This document shows positions 49,541-61,335 of a stretch of DNA of 64,000 bases, in pieces. Origin of the DNA: Euclidia mi (taxonomy: Eukaryota; Arthropoda; Insecta; Lepidoptera; Erebidae); NCBI GenBank assembly GCA_944739405.2, contig OX123182.2, forward strand, positions 94,914,051 to 94,978,050, given 5' to 3'. Position 1 is the stretch's first letter. Every line of letters begins with the position of its first letter. A program made the position numbers and the translations under genes. The notes under the pieces were generated by a model, which had not been told where the DNA came from, made no database searches, and saw nothing but the letters and a program-made list of their open reading frames with translations.

Positions 49541-49789
49541 AAGACCGCAGCGCGTACGCGACTAAAGCCAAATGAGACATTTAGAAAAAAAAAGTTTGTC
49601 ATGAATTTGTCAGTTTTTAATGTGCCACTTTTGAAGTTCGCATAACTCATCTACAGTTTTTTTACGCTGCGCTGTGGCACACGCACACACGAAACCCGCC
49701 CCCCGCTCACTCGCTGACGCCACCGCCGTGTTTTTGTTTTTGCGGGGGGTGAGGTCGAGCTACGCACTGTACTGCAACCTCGCCTTAAG

Positions 49790-50012
49790 TAACAATTTAG
49801 AGCCAAAAAGTGAATAGTTCTTTTTTGATTTCGATTATTTTGATGACTAGGTGGAAAATTTCAAAAAATCTTTAAATTTCGATATCTCAGACAACGTTAA
49901 TTTTGGGCCCCTAGTTTACGGGGGTCAATTTGTTGTAAATGACCTGAAATATAACCTCTTTATAGGAATTGGTCGAATTATCAAACACCCTGTATATAAT
50001 ATGTATATACAT
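49790..50012 (+). repeat. Dispersed repeat ending caaacaccctgtat
   Basis: The run gataactag-like gatgactaggtggaaaattt, acgggggtcaatttgttgta and attatcaaacaccctgtata resembles a widespread insect repeat with an ACAGGGTGT-type end. I did not find the matching inverted end, so it is partial. It directly adjoins the right end of the TTAA element. Confidence 0.45.
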
Positions 50013-50399
50013 ATATCAAGGGCTGTAGGCTTATTATTGCTATTGTCGCGTCAAGAGGCGGTGACCGCCTCAGATGGTGTGTGCACTTGCTCCGCTTCGT
50101 CGTGAGCGAGCGCCGAGTGTTGGACCTCACACCCGCTCGCCCCTCGCCTCCCGGCAACGCGGACGCGGCGATTGTTTAGGATACGCAGCAATGTGTATAC
50201 CTATATAATTTATGTAGGTACGTGCATAGGTACACATCAGCTGACGGCGAGTCAGCCCTCAACTCGTTACCGGCAGTCGGCACCACAGTTGGCGCGCTTC
50301 TATATATTATGTAACTTATATCATTTATATATTTATTTATTTTATTTTATTTATGCAACTAACTATATAATATATAAATCACTACACAATACACATTCA

Positions 50400-50728
50400 C
50401 TGATACACCTCACCATTGCATGTTGTGATCGACACGGCGATGGTTGCACATCTGGGATGTCCAGAAGGGGCTGGAAGAATACCAGCGTCCGGTATGCACG
50501 CCAGCATCACTGGACATAGTGCTGATCCAGCCACCTTTTTTGGCCAGCGATGGGACACATACCTCGTCATATTCTATTGTATCTACTTAATTGTTTCTTT
50601 TTTTTTATACATATATATTTTTCTTTTTTATATGTTCTAATAGTACTATTTGTTGTATATGTACCTACTTGTTCTCTATTATGTGTCCTATGTGCTGTTT
50701 CAAAATAAACTTTTCTTTTCTTTTCTTA
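50400..50728 (+). mobile_element. Retroelement 3' region with TTTTC tail
   Basis: A GC-richer segment (gcacatctgggatgtccaga ... cagcatcactggacatagtg) is followed by a T-rich UTR and the end tgctgtttcaaaataaactt then (TTTTC)n. I know this ending from lepidopteran LINE or SINE transcripts. No protein motif and no target duplication were identified. Confidence 0.5.
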
Positions 50729-51873
50729 TTATGGGATTTGTTTTGCGAAAATTGTGAGTAGTTTACTCCAGATGTATCAAAAGCTTTTCAGTGTCATCGT
50801 AGGAAAGAGAGGAGAGCCATTTTGGCATAAATCGCGTTGCTTTGAAGATTATATCCATAGTCATTGGCAAAGATCCGAAGATCGGGCGACGTGAAGACGT
50901 TGTATTAGGAAAGCGAACCGCAGGCCTCAGGTCAAGGGTCTTAGACACCACCGGTAAAGCGCTAGCATGATGATTAACCTGAATAGAGAAGGAATTTTTA
51001 AAATGAGTAGTTCTCTTAAGAAAGTATTATGATTCACGTTTACCACCACACCATGGTAAAAGAATATTTAACAAACAATGTGTTACAGTGCTGTTCTGCG
51101 TTAAAATTTTTGAATTAAGGACGCGTTTACACTTGTATCAAAAAACCACATATTTCCGGTACCTTTTACGACAATTTTAGATAATAACTAATAAAACTAA
51201 TGATTACGATAAATTGATTACTTTTTTATCTATAAATCAATCTGAAAATAAATAAAAAATATTTAATTAATATTAATGTAAAATCGATTCGAAACGGCCT
51301 CTTAAATCAAAAATAGGCATATACTGCTATTTTTGGGAACAATTTTCTCTCTATTTTTACATTTATTTGATTTTCAAAGATAGAATAGGGTAGTAAATAT
51401 AGTCAACTCAAAAACAACTAGATTTTTTTTTCAGAATATTGTAAATTTACTCAAAAAAAGCAAAAAATCATCTTACATTGTTCTTCTATTTTGCTCGCAT
51501 ACGTGTGTCTTAATATGTGGCAATAAGGTTCGTTTTATTTAGCCACTTTCTTGATTTATATATCCAAATTCTGCAATGAGATCTCAGTCTGCGCTTGAGC
51601 GCCGTCGGGAGTGGACTCTATGTCGCTTGTCGCTGCAGCCCGAAGACGAAAAAAGCAATATACGAATACAAAATATTCGCTAAAATCAATTTGATACTTC
51701 TCGTATTCTGTGCGAATTACGTACAAGTAAATTTCTTTGGTATAAATGGACATTATTACTTTATTTTCTCCGTTATGTTGAGTCAGGATATATTTCGGTA
51801 TTTAGATATTATTTTGTTTCTTGCGTTGAAATCTGGTAAGATTATCTGGACTGATGGTATACCATCCCGTTCA

Positions 51874-51933
51874 AGTGTTGCGACTGGAACTCATAAAAGA
51901 GTAAGTGTTGCGACTGGAACTCATAAAAGAGTA
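51874..51933 (+). repeat. 30-bp duplication at the array's left edge
   Basis: agtgttgcgactggaactca plus ten more bases occurs twice in direct succession (51874-51903 and 51904-51933). The string gactggaactcat resembles part of the 120-bp unit. Confidence 0.9.
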
Positions 51934-53852
51934 GACCTAGTTATGCCAGGTTGGGGCTCATTTTATTTGTTTTGGTGAGACCCTACCACTGGTACTAGTG
52001 AAATAACCTTCCAAGGTTATTCGATGAGTCTTGCTGGTACTTATATGTGAGTAAAGCTACGCATGCCGAGTTTGGGCTCATTTTGTTTGTACTTAAGAGA
52101 CCCTACCACTGGAACTTATGAAGTAACCTTCCAGGGTTATTCAATGACTCTTGCTGGTACTCATGTGTGAGTAGACCTAGGCATGCCGAGTTTGGGCTCA
52201 TTTTGTTTGTACATAAGAGACCCTACCACTGGAACTTATGAAGTAACCTTCCAGGGTTATTCAATGATTCTTGCTGGTACTCATGTGTGAGTAGAGCTAG
52301 GCATGCCGAGTTTGGGCTCATTTTGTTTGTACATAAGATACCCTACCACTGCATTTCATGAAGTAACCTTTCAGGGTTATTCAATGACTCTTACTGGTAC
52401 TCATATGTCAGTACAGCTAGGCATGCCGAGTTTGGGTTCCTTTTGTTTGTACATAAGTGACCCTACCACTGGAACTTATGAAGTAACCTTCCAGGGTTAT
52501 TCGATGACTCTTGCTGGTACTCATATGTGAGTAGAGCTAGGCATGCCGAGTTTGGGCTCATTTTGTTTGTACATAAGAGACCCAACCACTGCAACTTATG
52601 AAGTAACCTTCCAGGGTTATTCAATGACTCTTGCTGGTACTCGTGTGTGAGTAGAGCTAGGCATGCCGAGTTTGGATTCATTTTGTTTGTACATAAGAGA
52701 CCCTACCACTGGAACTTATGAAGTAACCTTCCATGGTTATTCAATGACTCTTGCTGGTACTCATGTGTGAGTAGAGCTAGGCATGCCGAGTTTGGGCTCA
52801 TTTTGTTTGTACATAAAAGACCCTACCACTGCATTTTATGAAGTAACCTTCCAGGGTTATTCAATGACTCTTACTGGTACTCATATGTCAGTAGAGCTAG
52901 GCATGCCGAGTTTGGGTTCATTTTGTTTGTACATAAGTGACCCTACCACTTGAACTTACGAAGTAACCTTCCAGGGTTATTTGATGACTCTTGCTGGTAC
53001 TCATATGTGAGTAGAGCTAGGCATGCCGAGTTTGGGCTCATTATGTTTGTACATAAAAGACCCCACCACTGGAACTTATGAAGTAACCTTCCAGGGTTAT
53101 TCAATGACTCTTGCTGGTACTCATGTGTGAGTAGAGCTAGGCATGCCGAGTTTGGGCTCATTTTGTTTGTACATAAGAGACCCTACCACTGCATTTTATG
53201 AAGTAACCTTCCATGGTTATTCAATGACTCTTGCTGGTACTCATGTGTGAGATGAGCTAGGCATGCCGAGTTTGGGCTCATTTTGTTTGTACATAAGAGA
53301 CCCTACCACTGCATTTTATGAAGTAACCTTCCAGGGTTATTCAATGACTCTTACTGGTACTCATGTGTCAGTAGAGCTAGGCATGCCGAGTTTGGGTTCA
53401 TTTTGTTTGTACATAAGTGACCCTACCACTGAAACTTATGAAGTAACCTTTCAGGGTTATTTGATGACTCTTGCTGGTACTCATATGTGAGTAGAGCTAG
53501 GCATGCCGAGTTTGGGCTCATTTTGTTTGTACATAAGAGACTCTACTACTGGAACTTATGAAGTAACATTCCAGGGTTATTCGATGACTATTGCTGGTTC
53601 TTATATGTGAGTAGAGCTAGGCATGCCGAGTTTGGGCTCATTTTGTTTGTATATAAGAGACCCTACCACTGCAACTTATGAAGTAAAATTCCAGGGTTAT
53701 TCGATGACTATTGCTGGTTTTTATATGTGAGTAGAGCTAGGCATGCCGAGTTTGGGCTCATTTTGTTTGTACATAAGAGACCCTACCACTGCAACTTATA
53801 AAGTAATATTCCAGGGTTATTCGATGACTATTGCTGGTTCTTATATGTGAGT
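51934..53852 (+). repeat. Sixteen-unit 120-bp minisatellite
   Basis: The anchor ggctcattttgtttgt recurs every 120 bases from 51956 to 53756 (16 units) without a length change, so unit length is strictly conserved. The first unit is the most diverged and the last three share private variants (tgactattgctggtt). A variant with TCA in place of the usual TGA falls at 52408, 52888 and 53368, exactly 480 bases apart, together with acataagtgaccc in the following unit, showing a four-unit higher-order repeat. Because 120 is divisible by three, the units stay in one reading frame. Confidence 0.97.
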
Positions 53853-54320
53853 GATACATATCACAAAAAATTCTAAGTCTCAAAGTTATTTAGTTGAACT
53901 ACATTTCCGCAAGTTACCGTACGTAGTACGTACTGTTGCCGCCGTGTCGCTGTAGTGACGCGATTTTGTACCTACTAATTTTGTAAACGCGTCCTTAAGA
54001 AATCAAACTGTCGACACTGTTTTGGCGTAAACATTCACACACGCATAATAACCTAGACAGTACTTTAGATCTATGCAACTAAAGTCGTGGCTACAGCTCG
54101 TATGTACTATGTAATGTGGTTCTCGTTTTAAAACGACATTATCCCACCGGGCGTGAAGTGGACAGCTCTGATGAAATTATAGTTTCATTGTGGTGCACTC
54201 TTTACACTTAATTCAACTTTATTGGCAGATTTATTCTTTCCTCGCCAGAAAATTAATATGGGTAAAGTTATCGAGTGTATTTTAATTGAAGTTTGTTAAT
54301 AACAACATTTTATTAGTTTA

Positions 54321-54550
54321 CATACATACATATACTCACGCCTGTTTCCCCGAAGGGGTAGGCAGAGGCATATTAAACGCCCACTTTTCGCCAGTGTTTT
54401 GATCCCACGTAATAGGTGGCGAGCCTATTGCCGCTTATCGGGGTATTTTGTTTGCCAGAGCCTCGTCCGTTGATCGGCAGGTGCACCACTTGCAGGTGAG
54501 TTTGGCTTGGGACTCTTAGTTCTTGGTGGGAACCCTATGCACCTTGCACC
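54321..54550 (-). mobile_element. SINE family II, full length, inverted
   Basis: A 230-bp minus-strand copy of the element at 45756-45990, flanked by the 12-bp duplication TTTATTAGTTTA (54309-54320 and 54551-54562). The (ATGT)n tail is at the left (catacatacat), the head (gtgcatagggttcccac) at the right. Confidence 0.9.
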
Positions 54551-54562
54551 TTTATTAGTTTA

Positions 54563-55593
54563 TTTTTTATAACTGGAATTTCGTACCGTTGAAAGTGAAT
54601 AAAAATATTTACCAAAGTAATATTTAATTACAATGATTATGTAACAAAAATAAAACTTGGTTTGATCTTAATATATAAACACAAAGTTAAATATTTGTAA
54701 CTGAAGCGACTTATAAGTGTAAAATATATAGGTACTCTTTAAAAATGGATATGCCAATGAAATAATCTGTTTTTACGGAAGAATAATGAAAGAAGAAATG
54801 GATACCGGCCAATACCAAATAATTTTCTGCAATCTGTTGAAAGCTGATCACTGTTCTTAAATAAAAGTTCAATGACTTCAAACAATATCATGAATATTCT
54901 AGCAATAATGACAAAAATACATATATCTTAGATTCACCTTAATATTTAATTAATTACTCTAGCATAAGCCTTTAACTGCCGTTCAATAATATTATATCAA
55001 TTTTGAGAGACTAAAATCATATTATTTACTTACAGTTTACGCACTTATCACCGTGCCAATATTGTGTTACAATGGCAATAAACTGATCCTCAGCTTACGG
55101 CTATATTAATGTAATAAATTTAACCATTGCGTACTCCATTTTCGCCCCGAAATATAAGCTGTTTTCAAACATACGGGTGCTTTCAGATAGCTGAAAACTT
55201 TGTGTGGGATAAAATGTTGTGGATGATTGTTAATAAAATATTTTTATGCACGTTGCATCAGGTTTCCAGATAGAGGCTAAGTATACTCCACCATCTACAT
55301 ATTTTTACTTTGCTCCATTTAATATTATACATTAGCCTGTTCAAAAAGCAGTAAGTTTCGATTCAGAGCGACATTTGTAGATGATGCAAGGGATTCAGGG
55401 CCTCCAAGTAGTAATAGGAGGTAACTTAACTGGCTGGTTGCTGTGTCTTGAGAGGTTTAGATCTCTCGCGGGTGAGTTATGACTATGTGATGCTGGTTAC
55501 TTAATGCCTTCGTGAGTACGCGTCAACGCAGTACTCGTCACTAATATAAAGAAACAACAGTTATTCACTTAAATCACAAGGTGGAACACATTA
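54563..55593. other. AT-rich stretch, no feature recognised
   Basis: No gene, element end or RNA is visible. A small GC-richer patch at about 55380-55530 resembles nothing I know. Confidence 0.5.
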
Positions 55594-56642
55594 TCTACAC
55601 TAATATTATAAAGAGGGAAAAGGTCATTAGGCATATCTAAACCGCTTTGCGAATAGTGGCGGACATTAACCAAAATAGTTTTAAACAAAGAGGAATAATA
55701 TGACCTTTCATTGCATACAATTGTTTGATTGAAAATCGTCGGAGTAAAATGTACAGGATCCTTTAAAATAGAAAACAAACGGTATCAAATGTTTTATTTC
55801 ATCTTATAAAGGCATAAAAATAATATCGAAACCGTACAGCGTGGTGCATGGATGTGCTAATGTTTAGAGATATGTTAAACGTTGTCTCTTTCCCACATTG
55901 AACAGGTTTTTTTTGCACATTAAATAGCTGCGCCACAGAATAATTAATAGTACTAACGTAGCTGCGCCCATATCGCTAGCATTGTTTATTATCTGTCTTG
56001 GGACATACACCAGGAAGTCACAGACGCACCCGCTGGCTTTTTAAATGATCTTATGATTGCTTTGGATCAAATTGAACAAAAAATATTTGAATGAATTAGC
56101 ATTTTATTTTTCTTACCTATTTAAATTAACTAGCGACTTCGTCGGCCTCATTCAGTGATCCCGCGGGAATATCAGGATAAAATGTACCCTTTAACATTTC
56201 TCATGAATGTGGCTATCACACACAATAATATTTTTTCAAATAAGATCAGTAGTTTCAGAGATAAAGAATATGGATAATTATATACATAGATAACACTTGA
56301 ATTTTCTGAGATTCCCGTAGCTCACATTAATGTGACTAATGCCATAGTAAATGAGAGCCATAGATGAATACACTCTGCTATATTTCGTTTGTGTCCGCCA
56401 TGGGTATGGTCCATACTAAGGTGCCAAATGACCTTTCTATTTTTGTTTGTTTGTGATGGATAAACTTAAAAACTACTGGGCCGATTTTAAAAACTCTTTC
56501 ACCATTAGAAAGCTACATTATCTGCGAGTAACATAGGCTATATTTTATTTTAGAAAAAATAGGAGTCCGTAAGATATTTGGGCTTTTCGGATACGCGAAG
56601 TAGTTCCCTCAGGACGCGAGTGAAACCGCAAGAAACGGCTAG
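55594..56642 (+). mobile_element. Non-autonomous Helitron-like element
   Basis: The start TCTACACTAATATTATAAAG and the end gtgaaaccgcaagaaacggCTAG are the termini I know from lepidopteran Helitrons. The flanks give A immediately before TC and T immediately after CTAG, the expected insertion between A and T without target duplication. Near the end, agtagttccctcaggacgcg is also typical. No Rep/helicase frame is present. Internal motifs (tagcgacttcgtcggcctca at 56133; gggccgattttaaaaactct at 56479) suggest two related pieces, so the start and end may come from separate insertions. Confidence 0.6.
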
Positions 56643-57953
56643 TCATCAATGTATAGTATAGGTCACGTTAGAATCGGTCCAATAGTGGCGCAAGTAACTG
56701 CACGATAGATTATCATTTCACCTACCTTCTTTAGTTTGCTGCAGTCTGCACTGTCCCACCTTAGATTGACCATAAACTCTAATAAATGAACTTTATAATT
56801 GTATAAAAGTTAGGAGAATAATAGGCAAACATAAATGGGATAAGAGAAAGGGTCGTCCCCTTCCTCCTGACCCATTTTGTCATCCTAGGTGGATCTAAAA
56901 ATAATGAGTCACATAATATAATTATACAGTGACTAAATCCGAGTAGATTATAAAGAAATAATACAACTGATCATTCGATAATTTTTATCTTAGCGAATCT
57001 CCAACAATGATCGCAAAAATTTTTATACTTGAAATTTATTGGATCACACTTTCTCTACAAAAAATGTTTTAGGCATATCTTATATTGTCAGCGCACTTTA
57101 CAACTCCAAGGGACAAATTGTTTCCTGAACCAGGCCATCACCCAATATTACAAATGGCGCAATTTTCTTGAATGACCTTGCTATACAAAATATTGTGCCG
57201 CATAATGGCGGGATATGGTGTCATTATTCATATTCATGTAAATACTAGGAATTATAAACACACCCAATATGTATGTAAATGACAACCGTTTTATTATAAC
57301 TTTGGAACAGTCATGATAAGACTACCTACATTTTGACCACTTCACTAGTCAATACGCCACTACACCCGCTCTCGTGTTTTTCCATCCAGTCACTTTATGC
57401 TACCATCTTCAATAACAAGTAGTGGAGCGCAGTAGGCTGATGTGATGTGTGATGTGGCTAGACACCATCGTTCGATATTTCCATCACGTTCAATGGGATT
57501 GCCGTCGTATCATAAGCAGTTGATTTTCATTGATAGGATAGCGTTCACAGGTTTTTCTAGAACCTGCAGTCGAGACACTATCTTTTTATCATCATGATCT
57601 ATTTTTCAGACTTGAGAGCTTGTTATGCTGCATAATTGAAGAGAAGATTTTCGCAAAGTCGAAAAATATCGACAAATAGCCAGTCGTATCCCTATGCATT
57701 TAGTGCCCCGTTGTTACTATCTCCGTTATCGATATATTCGATACCAAAATGTCAAATTAAAGTTGGTAGAGTGTTTGCCATTCAATACTCGTTCACATTT
57801 ATGACGACAATCCACTGGCACTACACATTTATTTCAGCATAATATTTTATTGCTTCCGTACTGAACGGGCCTTTTTTATAAGGGCAACAACTGCGTTGCA
57901 AAATGTTTGATATTAAGTGGCTAATCGTAGTTCTTAAAGAAGGCAACAGTGGC
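56643..57953. other. No feature recognised
   Basis: AT-rich; no gene, RNA or clear repeat is seen. The 68-codon frame at 57636-57842 has no recognisable content. Confidence 0.5.
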
Positions 57954-57967
57954 ATACCATCTTAGGC

Positions 57968-58569
57968 TTTTTTTTTATTTTTTGGTGTCGGGTTGGCAAA
58001 TCCTCATGGAGTCCCTCTGCCCTGGGGGAAGGCCGAAAGGGAATGTCAGACTCTTACTGACCAAAAACAAACCCGAGTAAGTTCCTCATGTGCCCATGTG
58101 TCGGAGGGTCGGGTATCACCGAAGCATTCCTTCCTACCCCCCAACGGGTATTGGCCCGCCAGATGGTCATGGCCCCGAACAAAACCCCTTGCCGGCGGAT
58201 GAAGGTGTTGGGCTCCGCCACCAAAACACTCAGCGGCCGCAGAGGATAGGGAGGACGGCAACGCAACACCGCATCTCCTCTTCCTCTGCGGCCCACCGCG
58301 ACGCCACGATGATGCGCCCCCATTTGGTCGCGGGAGATAGGGCTCGCGGCAACGCAACACCGACACGCATCTCCTCCCGCGACCGCGCCCGACTGCGAGG
58401 GACAGAAGAACTATCCCTCGCACCCGCACCTTTGGACGCATCCTGCGCAGACCTCCGTCAAGCCCACGTGGAGCGTCCACTCCTGGGATCTCGCTTAGCT
58501 TCACCGTGGGTAACCTAAACACGGTTACCGAGTACCTCCACCACGACAAGGTTTAGATCCCAGGGGGGG
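57968..58569 (-). mobile_element. CpG-rich retroposon with poly(A) tail
   Basis: A 602-bp GC-rich island in AT-rich surroundings, flanked by ATACCATCTTAGGC (57954-57967) and ATACCATCTAAGGC (58570-58583), a 14-bp duplication with one mismatch. The left edge is a T-run, that is, a poly(A) tail on the minus strand, so the 5' end is at 58569 (ccccctgggatctaaacctt). Frames of up to 167 codons occur on both strands but reflect low stop density in GC-rich DNA. It may be an internally deleted LINE consisting of 5' and 3' UTR. Two hairpin modules lie inside. Confidence 0.75.
58235..58384. repeat. Two CpG-rich hairpin modules
   Basis: Module 1 pairs ggccgcagagga (58235-58246) with tcctctgcggcc (58282-58293); module 2 pairs ggtcgcggga (58326-58335) with tcccgcgacc (58375-58384). 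Both loops contain ggcaacgcaacaccg followed by gcatctcctc, so the loops are related while the stems differ. Confidence 0.85.
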
Positions 58570-59322
58570 ATACCATCTAAGGCTACCTTAGACTATCATG
58601 TCCTAAAATTACCACCATTCTCTTCACCTTCATTCTCAACACCTCTTCACCTCATACTATCTTGTTTAACCTAGTCATCAATAGTCATAATTTCCTAAAA
58701 TGCATCATAATAACATTTCTTGTAAGGGGATTGAAGGATTTGTCCAGACGGGTTAGCATAGCGTTTGTTGAGTATTCCGTCTCCTCCGCTAGGTCCTATT
58801 TGCCTTGTGCATTTCCTTCGGTTGCCTCTTACGATGCCCTCGGCATGAATTATTATGAAATGCAATTAAAATGTCTTGTTTTTTGCTCCAGAAGTTATTG
58901 CATTCAAATAATGAAACCATCTCGTTTTAAAAATACTATAATAAACACTTGTTTAACAATACAAAAGCCTTTTATAGACACAATACAATACTATTGTTCG
59001 TAGGCACCAGAATACCAAAGCAGCGATAGGTACGAACTAAATATCAAATTATGCAGTGCTACCACTCTTTTAGAGTACGTCAGTTCCAATCTTGTATGCA
59101 TCCTGTCGTCATTTTAATACTGTTGCCGTCAGCTTTGATTCCTTTGGTGTGTGTATCGCACGCATGTCAATTATTACTGTATGAATGTATCGTGAAGTTC
59201 GCAGCTCAAGTAAACAAACAGATCGGAAGCTTAAAAGCTGAAAATGTCTGTTCGATGTGACGGGTTTCGTGAGATATAAGGTTGTCATTGTTGGTCACAA
59301 ATATGTTTGAGCACACTGGAAT

Positions 59323-59557
59323 GTCGTGTGGTGACGGCTTCAAGATATGGAATGTCACCACCCCATATCATCCCATGGATGGGTGTCGTAAGAGCCGACA
59401 GAGGGAGCATATTATGCAGAGAACAGCACTGTAAGAGAACGATAACTTGATACAATCCTATAACAACCCGTTTGGCCATCGTGGTATAGTAGGCCAATTC
59501 CTCTTTTCAAAGGAGAGGCCTAGTCCAGCAGTGGACTGTTAAAGTCTGATGATGATG
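59323..59557 (+). mobile_element. SINE with family-I-like head and a different LINE tail
   Basis: The first 100 bases (gtgacggct ... gtcaccaccccatatcatcc ... gggtgtcgtaagagccgac) match the head of SINE family I. The 3' part instead reads ggagaggcctagtccagcag then tggactgt ... (GATGAT)n, the tail of the other RTE-like LINE group. Near-identical flanks ACACTGGAAT (59313-59322) and ACACTGTAAT (59558-59567) support a single retroposition event. Confidence 0.7.
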
Positions 59558-59734
59558 ACACTGTAATATGACCAGGTAATAAGCGTAGACACGTCCTTTT
59601 GTAGTAGTTTATATTATGTGCCTGAATGTATGCTCGCTTTCAAGTTTATTATTTCGCCTATAAGGATCAAACATAAAATAGAGCAGGCTTGAGATGCCAT
59701 AGTCATATTTTCATTTAGGGACGTAATATTTACT

Positions 59735-60060
59735 TTAAAGTTTTTTCACTAGCAATGGTATTAACCACTTAATTAAATAATTTGCAAAATACTGTTCTAT
59801 TAGCGAGCAATCAGAACACACATCTTCCTGATGTTTACTACAAATGCGCCTCATACATTTGCTGCATTGCTTGCGTGTGCTGCAGAATTTATACCAACCA
59901 ATTCCTCCCCGAATAGGCATATTTTGTTGCTGGGGATGTTCTTTTAATCCTGTAGTAGCCTGCCTTTCAGTTTGATAATTCTTGGTACCTATATTTTGCT
60001 GGGCAATACGGCACTCAATTCGGACACGAACAAATATTGACGTCAGATCACTTTTAGTAG
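59735..60060 (-). pseudogene. Possible piggyBac-like C-terminal Cys-rich fragment
   Basis: The minus strand reads QNIGTKNYQTERQATTGLKE, then QQQNMPIRGGIGWYKFC and RKQCSKCMRRICSKHQEDVC followed by SDC. The spacing C-x2-C-x4-C-x2-H-x4-C-x2-C resembles the C-terminal zinc-binding tail of piggyBac-family transposases. The frame is open upstream to about 60050 but I see no DDE core, TIRs or TTAA boundaries. It may also be an unrelated Cys-rich remnant. Confidence 0.4.
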
Positions 60061-60064
60061 TAGA

Positions 60065-61335
60065 TTATTCATTTGTTATATTATTATGAGACCGTTTATA
60101 CGTGCCATATTACTGACCGACCGTTAATACGCAAAAAAATACAATATTTACTACTTGTGCACTAGGCGCTTATTTTCCTTCAACGCACGCGCGGGGCTCA
60201 GGTGTAGCCCACCAACTTCTAGGACGATTTTTGCGGACGTCTTTATGCCGACGTAATAGGCATTCTACTAGAAGGACCGGGGAGAACCAATCGAAGAATA
60301 CACTAGACAATTGCGCTGTGGTATAGCTAATTCTCTTCCAATATATAACAATATTACACCCTGGGTTACATATGAAGCACATGCGTGTACTCTAGTGTTA
60401 ATTATTTATATAAACTTTTCTGTAAAAGACTGACTGACATACAATGCATAGTCGGAACTAGCTGGCACGAGAAACTGAAAGACAATATTGTCAATAATAT
60501 TTTTATTTATAAGAAAATATTATTATCTTCTTTCTCTTCGCAGTTTGGCACTGCTGAAAATTAACTTCACCTAAGATTGCCACGTCGATCGATGCTAACC
60601 GCTTTTATTAGTGGTCAAGTAGTCCGCGCTGTTTTTCTATCCGTTGTCACCCCTACAAAACTTTTCCTCTATTGATAGTTCATCGTTCTATATAACCGGC
60701 CCATTGCCACTTCAACTTACAACAGGACGATGTACTTTGGTACTTCTATAGATTTCTTTGTTATAAGTTTTATCACGCCGAGAAACGTGCTCATTTATAC
60801 TACTTTTATAAACGCAAAAATAACTATTACCTATATTTGCACAGCTAAAATACATTACTGAGCCGATTTTATTGCGATGTGGTTCTTTATTGTTAAGTTC
60901 TTTTATTGGTCTATCACAGAGTGGGATTTCGTTAGATAGATCTCTTAAAAACTTTACAATGTTTGCTTAAACATGTTTTTCTCATTTTTGAAAAATGTTG
61001 GGAGTGTAAAATAGTGAATAGTATTCGTCAATCATATGTGTTCCCACAATCAAGCAAATAGTAGTAAAGGTTTGAAGGCATAGCTTTCTAAATAACGGTA
61101 ATGGTATAGTAATACGTGGTGATGTAATAAGGAAAATTATCGCATTTAATTATACCTTACAAAATACCGAAAAATACTCGAGAAACTCTGTACGATTAAA
61201 TAATTAATAATCTCCCCGACCTTATGGTACTAAAAAGATAACATGTTTTTATTTAGATGATACACGTTTTGTCATCCAATATAAATAATAAGTGTAAATA
61301 ATGTACAATCGGTGACCATAGTGCTTACGGCCATT
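60065..61335. other. No feature recognised
   Basis: AT-rich sequence with no supported gene or repeat. Confidence 0.5.

Larger units (their letters stand above)
47485..49784. mobile_element. 2.3-kb TTAA-flanked non-autonomous transposon
   Basis: The ends GGCGAGGTTGCAGTAC (from 47485) and GTACTGCAACCTCGCC (to 49784) are perfect 16-bp inverted repeats, each bordered by TTAA (47481-47484 and 49785-49788). No transposase frame is present. The interior includes a 723-bp palindrome (48818-49540) and CpG-rich patches near 47830-47920 and 49680-49760. TTAA duplications fit piggyBac or Kolobok; the TIR is unlike the other TTAA elements here. Confidence 0.85.
51119..53994. mobile_element. 2.9-kb TTAA element carrying a satellite array
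   Basis: The ends GGACGCGTTTACA (51119-51131) and TGTAAACGCGTCC (53982-53994) are perfect 13-bp inverted repeats bordered by TTAA on both sides (51115-51118 and 53995-53998). Two thirds of the element is the 120-bp tandem array; the left third (51132-51870) is AT-rich with no recognisable transposase. Non-autonomous; piggyBac- or Kolobok-like by target only. Confidence 0.8.

Noticed and set aside
52303..53490. Open frames with 40-residue periodicity in the satellite array, on both strands.
   Set aside because: They exist only where the unit-ending TGA is mutated or on the antisense strand; no start context or conservation supports coding.
58046..58549. Several overlapping frames of 89-167 codons, Arg/Pro/Gly-rich.
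   Set aside because: Low stop density in a CpG-rich retroposon; overlapping on both strands, with no recognised domain.
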